64,000 nucleotides of DNA from an uncultured Clostridia bacterium (lineage in GTDB: Bacteria > Bacillota > Clostridia > Christensenellales > CAG-917). The stretch lies in NCBI GenBank assembly GCA_944358385.1, contig CALVQW010000003.1, forward strand, positions 78,969 through 142,968, read 5' to 3'. The notes under the pieces were generated by a model. That model was given only the letters and a program-made list of their open reading frames with translations, was not told the DNA's origin and searched no databases. The position numbers and the translations under genes were made by a program. Shown one piece after another: positions 18,748 to 27,522 of this stretch (position 1 is the first letter of the stretch; every line of letters starts with the position of its first letter).

Positions 18748-19446
18748 ATGACAAAACTGAATTTGGAAGCGACTTCGAGGGAGCAGGAAATCGTAAAAGC
18801 ATATCTCGAAGACAACGCAAGCGAAACGCTTGCCGAAAAGATAAACAACGGCACACCCATTGAGAAAGACGGCAAGCAACTTATCAACCGCAAAACGCTG
18901 GACGGCTTTATGCGATACGCCTGCGACGAAGCGAGAAAGCTCGCGGCAAAAGGCGCGTCATCAGCCTGCGTCGAAGACAAAGTCGTGTTCGGCTGGGCGA
19001 TACATTACTTTGAAGAAGACGGCATCGAAGGCACGCTTTACAACGCCGACGGCACGGAATACAAACCCGTCCTTACACCCGCAAGCAAGCCGACGACAAC
19101 GCTCAAAACCGTCGCAAAACCGCAACCGGCGCCGCAGATGACGCTCTTCGATTTTATGGAAAAAGAAGACGGCGAAACGACGGAAACAGACGTCAAAAAC
19201 ACAGTCGAAAACGAATCCGAAAACGAGGAAGAAGACGACCTTCCAAGTGCCGAAGAAATCGACGAAATTTTAGCCGAAATCGACAGCGAAGACGGGGCTC
19301 GAAGATACCCCGAAAACGTCGATATGGAAACGGGCGAAATACTGCCTGCGAAGGCGGAAAAATCCGAGCCTTCCGTCTCCCCTTACGAGCCCGAAGCGCT
19401 CCGCATTCTGCAAGAGATTTTCGGAGACGAAATGGTATTGAGGTGA
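18748..19446 (+). CDS. pcfK: PcfK-like protein (AcrIIA9-related fold)
   Basis: 232 residues. The N-terminal about 105 residues match the PcfK-like domain (ACDEARKLAAKGASSACVED followed by KVVFGWAIHYFEED), the same family as the Cas9 inhibitor AcrIIA9. The remainder is acidic and disordered (DDLPSAEEIDEILAEIDSE), a common tail in element-borne PcfK. PcfK is normally encoded next to PcfJ, as here (three-base gap). The role in the pCF10 family is unclear; anti-CRISPR activity is possible but unproven. AAGGAGAACAAG precedes the ATG. Confidence 0.82.
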   Translation: MTKLNLEATSREQEIVKAYLEDNASETLAEKINNGTPIEKDGKQLINRKTLDGFMRYACDEARKLAAKGASSACVEDKVVFGWAIHYFEEDGIEGTLYNADGTEYKPVLTPASKPTTTLKTVAKPQPAPQMTLFDFMEKEDGETTETDVKNTVENESENEEEDDLPSAEEIDEILAEIDSEDGARRYPENVDMETGEILPAKAEKSEPSVSPYEPEALRILQEIFGDEMVLR

Positions 19447-19449
19447 TCT

Positions 19450-20770
19450 ATGAGAATATGCGATATCAGACCTATCCCGGAACGGATTTTAGCAATCATT
19501 CGGCAAGCCGACGAACAGGGATTCCCGCAACCCGACGGGCACGTGCGATTCTATTCCTATCTTACCACGGCACGCCGCGAACTCATCAAAGTCACCGTTG
19601 CGGTGAAGCATATCCGCAAAAAGTGGTTTTGCAAGCAAGTCGCAGTACACGGACTTTATTCATCAAAATGTTATGTTAAAGATATGGAATACTGCGGATA
19701 CTTCGGAATGGGCTTCCGCGTCGGCTGGTGCGACGAAGGTTTGCAACCCCATCGCAAATGGTATGAATGCGGTTGGTGTTGGGCGGCCGACAAATACTAC
19801 GACCCGTCCTGTCCGACGTTGAATTTACAATTCGTCGGCACTCTGCCAGAATTCCGTTACAGCGCGTTCGAGTATTACCGCGGAGCCGATATTCTCGGGT
19901 ATCTTAGGCTCTATACGGCATACCCTCAAATCGAGTATCTCATGAAGCTCGGACTCGATAATATCGCTCAAAATGTGACCGTATTAAAGCGGTGCGGAAA
20001 GGACAAAAATTTCTGCAAATGGCTCATCAAAAACCGCGCCGAAATCGCCGGCAATTATCACTATATTCCCGTCATTATGGAAGCATACAAAACCGGTCGT
20101 CCGCTAGAAGATTTACAGCGTTATCACGAAGTGAAAAAGAGCCTTCAACACACAGAAAATTATGCCGCCGTCAAAGAGCTTTTCAAAGACAGAAATCTCG
20201 AAGACCTTTGCAAATATCTCACAGCACAAAAAGCCAATGCCAGCTCCTATGCGGACTATGTGGAAAGCCTGCGTTTATCTGGGACTCGATATGTCACTCG
20301 AACGCAATCTTCTCCCCCACGAATTCCGGCGTTGGCACGATATCCGCATAGACGAATACCGCACCGCAATGACAATCGCAAGCGAAAACAAGCGCAAAGA
20401 ATTTTACGCGCGTTTTGAAGCAATCACGGAAAAATACGCCGCTCTCCAACATAACAAGCGAAGTGCATTCGTGGCAATTATCGCGCGTTCCCCCGCAGAC
20501 CTCATCACGGAAGGTAACGCATTGCACCACTGCGTAGGACGAATGAATTACGACCAAAGAATAGTGCGCGAAGAATCGCTCATTTTCTTTATCCGCACAA
20601 GGGAATGCCCCGATACGCCTTTCGTCACCGTGGAATACTCCCCTTCCCTCAAAGCCGTTCTGCAATGCTACGGCGACCGTGACTCAAAGCCCGACGACAG
20701 CGTTCTGCATTATGTGAACGACGTGTGGCTTCCCTACGCCAACAAAACGTTGAAAAGACTCGCGGCTTAA
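19450..20770 (+). pseudogene. pcfJ: PcfJ-like protein, one frameshift
   Basis: Two overlapping frames form one protein of about 440 residues. The first runs from ATG 19450 to the ADYVE stretch near 20263; the second resumes as ACVYLGLDMSLERNLLPHEF and ends at 20770. Frame is lost at three As (20264-20266); with one fewer A the join reads YVEACVYLGLDM. The C-terminal part has the PcfJ signature NALHHCVGRMNY. PcfJ accompanies PcfK on conjugative plasmids and integrative elements; its activity is not established. GAGGTGATCT precedes the start. Confidence 0.8.
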
Positions 20771-20786
20771 CCGCAAAGGAGAAATT

Positions 20787-20999
20787 ATGCTTGTATCGCA
20801 TGGATATGTCATCAAAGAATTCGGAAGCATAGACGAGGTTTCCGAATACATCGAAAAGCAACTCACTCAACACAACCTTTCCTACGCGAAGGTCTACGAC
20901 CACACCGAAAACAAAATGCGTGTGGTCGTATATCAGTATCACACCCTCTACACCGAAGTGTTCATCATACACGACGACTACGAATTAAGGAGAATCTAA
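20787..20999 (+). CDS. Small element protein of unknown function
   Basis: 70 residues, ATG preceded by AAAGGAGAAATT. Contains a short amphipathic helix (SIDEVSEYIEKQLTQH) and beta strands (RVVVYQYHTLYTEVFIIHDD). Sits 16 bases after pcfJ and one base before the next gene. No family recognised. Confidence 0.72.
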   Translation: MLVSHGYVIKEFGSIDEVSEYIEKQLTQHNLSYAKVYDHTENKMRVVVYQYHTLYTEVFIIHDDYELRRI

Positions 21000-21000
21000 T

Positions 21001-21285
21001 ATGTCCAACTATTTCAGAATTACGGTTTATCACCCTGTACACAACATCTCGGCAATCATGGACTCGAACGGAAAGTTCGAGAAACTCTGGCAATTTTCCG
21101 CCCACCTTGTCGCGAAAGGTTTCAAAATCGGAAGCGTCTCAGGTGCCGACAACTTCTCGGAAGGCAACATTCCGATGAACGACGTCCCTACTGACACTAT
21201 CCTCTTACGCGCCTGCGCCCAAGGTCAACCGAAAATAAACGGCAACACAATAACCGTTCGCAACAAATATTATAACACGAACTAA
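21001..21285 (+). CDS. Small element protein of unknown function
   Basis: 94 residues, ATG preceded by AAGGAGAATCTA. Mixed alpha/beta composition (FRITVYHPVHNISAIMDSNG). Last gene of the plus-strand module that began at 17908; converges on the CBASS effector gene. No family recognised. Confidence 0.72.
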   Translation: MSNYFRITVYHPVHNISAIMDSNGKFEKLWQFSAHLVAKGFKIGSVSGADNFSEGNIPMNDVPTDTILLRACAQGQPKINGNTITVRNKYYNTN

Positions 21286-21375
21286 TAGTTGCCAATCCAA
21301 CAAGAAAAGGATTTTCAGGCAATCTTATTTTGACACATTATTCCTGTTGCAATCCTAGCAAGTACATTTGCGTTT

Positions 21376-22266
21376 TTAGCGCCTTTCTTTTGACAAATTT
21401 TCTGCATAATTGTCTTCTTCTTTTTGCTTGCCGTGACGAAACAACTTGTGAAACCAATCTGGTACTAAATATGCTTGCTTTCTATAATCAAAAATCTCCA
21501 CTTGCAATTCTTCTATCTCGTCCCATAATTCCTCGGGAGAATGTTTCTCTTCTATACTCTCAATATGCAGATACAAACTGTTTCTACTTTTAACATCTTC
21601 GCACAATTTTTTAATCGCATTATAAAGAAAGGTAGCTACTGGAACAAGCGTTGAAAGAACCGCCACCATTACCCAAACGTTCATTCTTTGTAAAATTGCA
21701 TTTATTACTATGCCAATAATAATTGCGGCAGACATTATTATTAGCACAACCAAATATGTTTTTTTTGCAGACATCTCCCATCTTATATTTTGTTTTTGAC
21801 ATTGATAGACAGCCTCCTCATATGGAAGAGCGGAAAAATCCGAGTACCAATCATGAAAGGACTCATCATTTCGTTTATCGAATCTTTTCATCAGCTTAAG
21901 CCTTTCATACAAACTTAATTTTTGGGGATAAATATACTTCTTGCAAGAGTTTTTTAAACCGAAAACAAATTCATCAAAGTACTGCTGCATTCCTGCCCCA
22001 TAAAATTTCCATTTCTTGATTCTTGTTCGAATAAATTCCGACACTATCAAGCAAAGAAATGACGCAAAAATTAAACATCCGTTTAATATATCTATGTCAA
22101 ATAATGATAAAACTACATTTATTGCGACCGGCACCGCTACAGAAGTTACTACTAAAAATACTGACAATATTTTCCCTACCGAATAGCAATTATGCGCTGT
22201 CTTTTGTGCAGCCACCAATCCAGGCATGTTTTGTCTTTCAAATATTTCTTTACTTCTCCTATCCAT
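21376..22266 (-). CDS. CBASS effector with S-4TM domain
   Basis: 296 residues. Four hydrophobic segments in two pairs (about 33-55 and 63-80, then 170-190 and 196-218) match the SMODS-associated 4TM effector layout, and the start MDRRSKEIFERQNMPGLVAA resembles the family's conserved ERQN opening. Family knowledge: S-4TM proteins are membrane effectors activated by a cyclic oligonucleotide to kill infected cells. The ATG at 22266 overlaps the CD-NTase stop by eight bases. A TTG at 22287 is the alternative start. Confidence 0.85.
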   Translation of the reverse strand: MDRRSKEIFERQNMPGLVAAQKTAHNCYSVGKILSVFLVVTSVAVPVAINVVLSLFDIDILNGCLIFASFLCLIVSEFIRTRIKKWKFYGAGMQQYFDEFVFGLKNSCKKYIYPQKLSLYERLKLMKRFDKRNDESFHDWYSDFSALPYEEAVYQCQKQNIRWEMSAKKTYLVVLIIMSAAIIIGIVINAILQRMNVWVMVAVLSTLVPVATFLYNAIKKLCEDVKSRNSLYLHIESIEEKHSPEELWDEIEELQVEIFDYRKQAYLVPDWFHKLFRHGKQKEEDNYAENLSKERR

Positions 22267-23251
22267 ATGTCGGGAACTCTCCTCCAAAAATATCTCCCCA
22301 AATATTTAATGCTTTACAATGATTATTTTCTTTCTCCGCATAATGTGCATCAATTGCTTTATTGTATATAATTTCAACTTTTTGCTTTACGCTTTGTCGT
22401 TCCCAATAACTAAGATTATTTATATTACCCTGTATGTTTTTCGGATCGTAAATATCACTTGTAATTTTATCTTTAACGTATGAAAGCAACCGAATAAACT
22501 CTATATCAACATATTTGCTGCAATCATCATAACTGCGCTCATAATAATCCAATAATAAACTTTCAGCAACATACCCTTCTAAAGTAACAACTTTTGCACG
22601 CTTATTCCAGTATTTGAAAAGCCGAATGGCATCAAGAATAATGGTTCCTTTCTTCTCAACAAGTGTTTGAACCCTCTCATTGTCAATTCTCGGATCTGTT
22701 TTTTTCCATGCGCCTTTTCCATTTGGTATTAAATAATAAGTTCGGCCATCAATTTCAGGTTTAGTAAAAAAGCACGGTACTATATCAAAACTCCATTCTT
22801 TAGACTTATAGTTTACTGTTATTGCCTCCCCGTTTTTTACAACTTCGTTGACTCTTAAATCACATATACCCTTTAATTTTTTCTTTAATTTGCCCAACAC
22901 CATATTTGAATCTAATTGCCCGTTATCATTTTTGCATTCTTGTTGAGCAACCGAATCCTTACTTGGATTAATTTTTACATCATTCCATGAATTACAATCG
23001 TATGTATTACCCTCCGCGCTCAATCCAAACATAATATCCAGATCATCTAATGGACGGCACTTCGTTTTTCTAGAAAATGATCCAAAAAAATAATTGATGC
23101 TCTTATATGTTCTAAAAAAATTTATGTCATCTAAATCCAAAGCGGAAATAAGTTCTGCTCTGTTACTCTTTGCATCGCTTGAAACATTTTTATCCAAGTT
23201 AACTGTATTCTTTAAAAATTCTTCAAATGCTTGATTTACTGTGATGGCCAT
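22259..23251 (-). CDS. CBASS cyclic-oligonucleotide synthase (CD-NTase, SMODS)
   Basis: 330 residues. The nucleotidyltransferase signature GSFSRKTKCRPLDDLDIMFG (about residues 52-71) has the GS loop and the DxD metal site, and a third acidic strand is in WSFDIVPCF. An OAS-like helical C-terminal half follows. CD-NTases make cyclic nucleotides after phage sensing. With only an S-4TM effector beside it and no Cap2/Cap3 or HORMA genes, this is a minimal type I CBASS. GAGAGGATAAGTA precedes the ATG. Nucleotide product unknown. Confidence 0.9.
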   Translation of the reverse strand: MAITVNQAFEEFLKNTVNLDKNVSSDAKSNRAELISALDLDDINFFRTYKSINYFFGSFSRKTKCRPLDDLDIMFGLSAEGNTYDCNSWNDVKINPSKDSVAQQECKNDNGQLDSNMVLGKLKKKLKGICDLRVNEVVKNGEAITVNYKSKEWSFDIVPCFFTKPEIDGRTYYLIPNGKGAWKKTDPRIDNERVQTLVEKKGTIILDAIRLFKYWNKRAKVVTLEGYVAESLLLDYYERSYDDCSKYVDIEFIRLLSYVKDKITSDIYDPKNIQGNINNLSYWERQSVKQKVEIIYNKAIDAHYAEKENNHCKALNIWGDIFGGEFPTYG

Positions 23252-23280
23252 TACTTATCCTCTCAATAGGCTTTTTTTAT

Positions 23281-23308
23281 ATTATAAAATAAATTTCAAT
23301 CTAGTCAA
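23281..23308 (-). promoter_or_regulatory. Promoter of the CBASS operon
   Basis: Minus-strand TTGACT (23308-23303), 16-base spacer, TATAAT (23286-23281), 30 bases before the CD-NTase start. Confidence 0.7.
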
Positions 23309-23454
23309 TACATCTTGAAATTCAAATTTCTTCTTGTATCAGTAACAAATGATTTGTTAACTATTTTCAGGTAAAAATAGCGCAAACTAACAACATTTCT
23401 GCAAGTTATTATTATGCGCAAATGTTGAAAAGTAGTGCTTAATAAGTTATTTAG

Positions 23455-23688
23455 TCAATCTTCTATTTCATTAAAATAATCTCTGTCAAAAAATTCGGAC
23501 AAAGTTATACCTGCACCTTCGCAAAAACTTCTCACAGTCGAGACTTTCGGACACTTTGTCCTTCCCTTCATCAAGTCATATAATGACGACGGGGATTTCC
23601 CACCTTTTAGACAGGTATCACATACATTGATGCTCTTCTCGCGGCATATCTCATTTATTCTCTTAATAATTGCTTCACTCGTATTCAT
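23455..23688 (-). CDS. XRE-family helix-turn-helix regulator
   Basis: 77 residues with a lambda-repressor-like HTH over almost its whole length (SINVCDTCLKGGKSPSSLYD is the turn and recognition helix). ATGAGG lies just before the ATG at 23688. It is divergent from the SLOG gene, and the shared spacer contains two inverted pairs of CGTGGAAT-like half-sites, so this protein is the likely repressor of both. 23309-23454 holds no gene I can see. Confidence 0.85.
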   Translation of the reverse strand: MNTSEAIIKRINEICREKSINVCDTCLKGGKSPSSLYDLMKGRTKCPKVSTVRSFCEGAGITLSEFFDRDYFNEIED

Positions 23689-23698
23689 ACTACCTCAT

Positions 23699-23822
23699 CG
23701 TGGGATTTCTTATCGTTATTCCACGATTCAGTATAGAAAGAGGACAATTTTTCTTCTCGTGGAATTCCGCGATATTGACAATTAGGTCATCATAATATAT
23801 GTTATTTTTACGGAATTCCACG
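23699..23822. promoter_or_regulatory. Operator array between the XRE and SLOG genes
   Basis: Four half-sites: CGTGGGAT (23699-23706), ATTCCACG (23718-23725), CGTGGAATTCC (23758-23768) and GGAATTCCACG (23812-23822). The last two are exact reverse complements. A plus-strand promoter TTGACA (23775-23780), 17 bases, TATGTT (23798-23803) lies between the third and fourth sites. Binding by the adjacent XRE protein would cover both start regions and could loop. Confidence 0.75.
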
Positions 23823-23842
23823 AAAACATACGAGTTTATAAA

Positions 23843-24349
23843 TTGGTAACGTGCTTTATTGGACACAGAACTATAACTGCAACAAACGAACTTCGCGAAA
23901 GAATCAGAACCGCCGTACTCGACTTAATTGACAATCAAGGCGTTGACACTTTCCTGTTCGGCAGCAGGAGCCAATTCGACGAGCTCTGCCTCAAAATCGT
24001 CACGGAAATAAAAGAAATCCGCCCTCATATCAGACGGATTTATGTTCGCGCCGAATACCCTTACATCAGCGCCGACTACGAAAAATATCTGCTAACCTTC
24101 TACGACGAAATCTATATACCAGAAAGCATCATCCACGCCGGCAAAGCAATCTACATAGAACGCAACCGCCACATGATTGACTCCTCCGACATCTGTTTGA
24201 TGTATTTCGACAACAAAAATACACTTAATCAAAATTACAATTCAGGTACAAGAAATATTTACAAATATGCTGTTTTCAAAAAGAAAACAATTGTAAATTT
24301 TTATTGCCAATGCAAAATGAAAAGCCGCTTAAATCTAAGCGGCTTTTAA
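23843..24349 (+). CDS. SLOG/DUF1273-like Rossmann-fold protein
   Basis: 168 residues starting at TTG 23843 (VTCFIGHRTITATNELRERI). The FIGHR start, VDTFLFGSRSQFDELC and the strand-loop SDICLMYFDNKNTLNQNYNSG match small SLOG-superfamily proteins of the DUF1273/YpsA type, which bind nucleotide-like ligands and often appear in mobile elements and defence loci. No better start codon is available. The last codons form the 5' arm and 3' arm of its own terminator. Confidence 0.75.
   Translation: MVTCFIGHRTITATNELRERIRTAVLDLIDNQGVDTFLFGSRSQFDELCLKIVTEIKEIRPHIRRIYVRAEYPYISADYEKYLLTFYDEIYIPESIIHAGKAIYIERNRHMIDSSDICLMYFDNKNTLNQNYNSGTRNIYKYAVFKKKTIVNFYCQCKMKSRLNLSGF
24320..24347 (+). terminator. Terminator overlapping the end of the SLOG gene
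   Basis: AAAAGCCGCTTA (24320-24331) pairs with TAAGCGGCTTTT (24336-24347); the stop codon starts at 24347, so coding sequence and hairpin coincide. Confidence 0.8.
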
Positions 24350-24406
24350 CAGTGGGCGTTGATTAAAGCAACTATAGCTTAAAGAAAGCGACGGAACAAA
24401 TCACAT

Positions 24407-27400
24407 CTACGCATTATCGGTCCAAAGTTCACACTGTTGCATAACCGTTTCGATGGCATCGTCGTACTTTTCGGGTGGGTACTTGTATTTTTTCAACAGC
24501 CTTTTTACCATTTTGCGCATCCCTGCTCGCGCTGTTTCCTTCTTCTGCCAGTCAATGGTCCTGTTCTTGCGAAGCATTTCCGTAAGTTCGCGCGTCATGG
24601 ACACCAAAACTTCGTTTTCGTAGAAATCCTTTATATTCTCCGGCTTTGTAAGCGCGTCATAAAAAGCCATTTCTTCCTCGGAAAGACCGAGTTTCTCGCC
24701 TTGCTTGCGCAATTCTGCTATCTCTTCCGCCGCTTTAAGCAACTCTTTGATGACTTCCTCGTTGGTAATCAAACCGTTGTAATAACTGTTCATAAGCAGG
24801 TTGATTTTTTCCGAGAAAGTGGTTGCCTGTACGATGTTTGTCCTTTTGTATATGGCAATCTGTTCCGCCATAAGTTTACGCAGGATTTCAACAGCGATGT
24901 TTTTCTCTTTCATTTTGGCGATTTCTTCCAGAACGCTCGGGTCAAACAGGGAGAACTTTTCGCCCAAGTGCTGACTTTCAAACAGATTGATTACGCCTTC
25001 GCTCTGAATGCTTGCTTTCAGCAACTCATTTATCTTAGCGTTGATTTCTCTCAAAGACAACGGTTTGGCACCGCTGCCCTCCATCGTGATTTTGGTTATA
25101 CCGGCTCTCACCGCTTCGAAGTATGCGGCCGCGCGACGTTCTTCGGGCGTGGTCAAACTCGAACAAAGGGAATGCGCCTGCTTTAACAGCAACGCTTCTT
25201 TGAGGAACAAATCTTTCTTATCGGCGACCTTCGGGTCGAGAATAAAGTTAATGCCACCGGTTATGCACTTCGCCATTTTAAGCGCGTTTTCGCTCATGAA
25301 ATCGGCGAAATCGAAACCGTGCATCAAATCCTTGCAGACTTGCAACTTCTCCTGAAATTTCGGATATGCGGTCTTTGCGATATCCATATCACCGTAACGG
25401 GCGCGGTCACGCGACGAATACTCTTTCATCGCTTCTTTCAATGCGGACGCAATCCCAATATAATCGACAATCAAGCCGCCCTCTTTATCCTGAAACACGC
25501 GGTTGACACGCGCGACCGCCTGCATCAGGCTGTAACCGTGCATAGGCTTGTAAACATACATCGTGGCAAGCGACGGAACATCGAATCCCGTCAGCCACAT
25601 ATCCACGACAATGGCGATTTTAAGCGGGTCGGTGTTATCCTTGAACTTGCGCGCCATTTCCTCTTTGTGCGCCTTGTTCCCTATAATCTCTTTCCAATCT
25701 TCGGGGTCATTGTTGCCGCTCGTCATAACAACACCGATTTTCTCCGTCCAAGTGGGGCGCAGTTCCAGAATTTTGCGATAGATTTTCATTGCTATCGGAC
25801 GGGAGTAGGCAACAATCATTGCCTTGCCGGTCAGAACATTGGCGCGGTACTTTTCGTAATGCTCTACAATGTCCCTGCACAACGAATCTATCGTGGAATC
25901 GGCGCCCAACACGCTCTCCAACTGCCCGAGCATTTTTTTGCTCTTTTCGATTGTCACGGAATCCGCTTGTTGTTCGAGCAAATCGTATGTGGCGTCGATA
26001 AGACGCAACGCGTTTTGGTCCAGTTTCAAATGAATGACGCGGCTCTCGTAATATACAGGTCGCGTTGCCCCGTCCTCGACCGCCTGCGTCATATCGTAGA
26101 TGTCGATATAATCGCCGAACACCTCACGCGTGTTGCGGTCTTTGATGGATATCGGCGTCCCCGTAAACCCGATGAAAGTCGCATTGGGCAGCGCATCGCG
26201 GATAATACGCGCGTTGCCCACAACGATATGAGCCTCTTTCTCGCCTTCTTCGTTCTCGGAAAAAACGACTTTTTCGTCAAATCCGTACTGTCCCCTGTGG
26301 GCTTCGTCGGCGATGACAACGATGTTGCGCCGTTCGGAAAGCGCCTTTTCGCCTTTTTCGAACTTGAACATCGTAGTAAATATGATGCCGTTTGCCGTTC
26401 TCCCTTCCAAAAGGCTCTTCAAATGCTCTTTGCTTTCCGCCTGAACGGGCACCTGCCGCAAGAACTTCGAACACTTGGAAAACTGCATATAAAGCTGGTC
26501 GTCAAGGTCGATTCTGTCCGTCATCACTACAATGGTCGGGCTGTCCAGGACCTCCTGCAACAAATGCGCATAAAAGACCATGGACAGCGACTTGCCGCTG
26601 CCCTGCGTATGCCAGAACACACCGCCTTTCCCGTCTGTGGCGGTCGCCACGACGGCTTTGTCGACAGCCTTTCTCACGGCGAAATATTGATGATATCCCG
26701 CCATTATCTTGTTGAGCTGATGATTGCTCTCCGAAAAGCAGATAAAGTTTTTTATGATATCCAACAATCGCGCCTGCTCAAACAACCCTTCGTAGAAAGT
26801 GTCGAACTGCGCATACGCCGTGTTCTCATAACTTCCGTCCTTGGTCTTCCACTCCATAAAGCGATCGAACCCCGAAGTGATTGTCCCCGCCTTGTTGGTC
26901 GTCAGGTCGCTGATGACGCAAAAAGCGTTGTATACGAACATCGACGGAATGTCGTGTATGTAGTTGCGTATCTGATTATAAGCGTTTTCCGCCCCGACTT
27001 CGTCCTTGGACGGGCTTTTGAGTTCCATTACCACAAGCGGCAATCCGTTTACGAACAAAACGATATCGGGACGACGGTTGTTCCCATCCTCTATGAAAGT
27101 GAATTGATTGACAACTTCGAAAGTGTTGTTTTTGACCTTTGCGTAATCGATGAGTTTAACTATGGTGGAACGCTCTTCCCCACGATTGAAATACTTGACC
27201 TCGACGCCGTCCTGCAAATACCCCATAAAAACGGCGTTCTTCTGCACGATACTGCCGCTCTCGAAATCTTTGAGCTTCGCAATCGCTTCCTTTATGGCTT
27301 CAATCGGCAGACCCTTGTTGATTTGCACCAGGCAATCGAGCAATGTCCCTACCAAAATAGGGCTCGTATAATCACGCGCCATGTCGGGCGCGTAAATATG

Positions 27401-27469
27401 GGTGTATCCCATCCCTTGCAACAGTTCGATAATAGCCTGTTCGTATGTATTCTCGGTAAAGTACATCAT
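24407..27469 (-). CDS. hsdR: Type I restriction enzyme, R (motor and nuclease) subunit
   Basis: About 1020 residues from ATG 27469 (GAGAGGGG upstream; a 19-codon extension is unsupported). N-terminal PD-(D/E)xK nuclease: PDIVLFVNG then VVMELKSPSK. SF2 motor: Walker A HTQGSGKSLSM, DEAH box IADEAHRGQYG, motif III FTGTPIS, motif VI VARVNRVF. C-terminal helical domain binds HsdM. Uses ATP to translocate DNA and cuts unmodified invader DNA. It is separated from hsdM/hsdS by a TIR gene and a membrane-protein gene in the same transcript. Confidence 0.95.
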   Translation of the reverse strand: MMYFTENTYEQAIIELLQGMGYTHIYAPDMARDYTSPILVGTLLDCLVQINKGLPIEAIKEAIAKLKDFESGSIVQKNAVFMGYLQDGVEVKYFNRGEERSTIVKLIDYAKVKNNTFEVVNQFTFIEDGNNRRPDIVLFVNGLPLVVMELKSPSKDEVGAENAYNQIRNYIHDIPSMFVYNAFCVISDLTTNKAGTITSGFDRFMEWKTKDGSYENTAYAQFDTFYEGLFEQARLLDIIKNFICFSESNHQLNKIMAGYHQYFAVRKAVDKAVVATATDGKGGVFWHTQGSGKSLSMVFYAHLLQEVLDSPTIVVMTDRIDLDDQLYMQFSKCSKFLRQVPVQAESKEHLKSLLEGRTANGIIFTTMFKFEKGEKALSERRNIVVIADEAHRGQYGFDEKVVFSENEEGEKEAHIVVGNARIIRDALPNATFIGFTGTPISIKDRNTREVFGDYIDIYDMTQAVEDGATRPVYYESRVIHLKLDQNALRLIDATYDLLEQQADSVTIEKSKKMLGQLESVLGADSTIDSLCRDIVEHYEKYRANVLTGKAMIVAYSRPIAMKIYRKILELRPTWTEKIGVVMTSGNNDPEDWKEIIGNKAHKEEMARKFKDNTDPLKIAIVVDMWLTGFDVPSLATMYVYKPMHGYSLMQAVARVNRVFQDKEGGLIVDYIGIASALKEAMKEYSSRDRARYGDMDIAKTAYPKFQEKLQVCKDLMHGFDFADFMSENALKMAKCITGGINFILDPKVADKKDLFLKEALLLKQAHSLCSSLTTPEERRAAAYFEAVRAGITKITMEGSGAKPLSLREINAKINELLKASIQSEGVINLFESQHLGEKFSLFDPSVLEEIAKMKEKNIAVEILRKLMAEQIAIYKRTNIVQATTFSEKINLLMNSYYNGLITNEEVIKELLKAAEEIAELRKQGEKLGLSEEEMAFYDALTKPENIKDFYENEVLVSMTRELTEMLRKNRTIDWQKKETARAGMRKMVKRLLKKYKYPPEKYDDAIETVMQQCELWTDNA

Positions 27470-27522
27470 TAACCCCTCTCTATCACATCTTACATCTGCA
27501 AAAGAATTTGTCAATATGCCTA

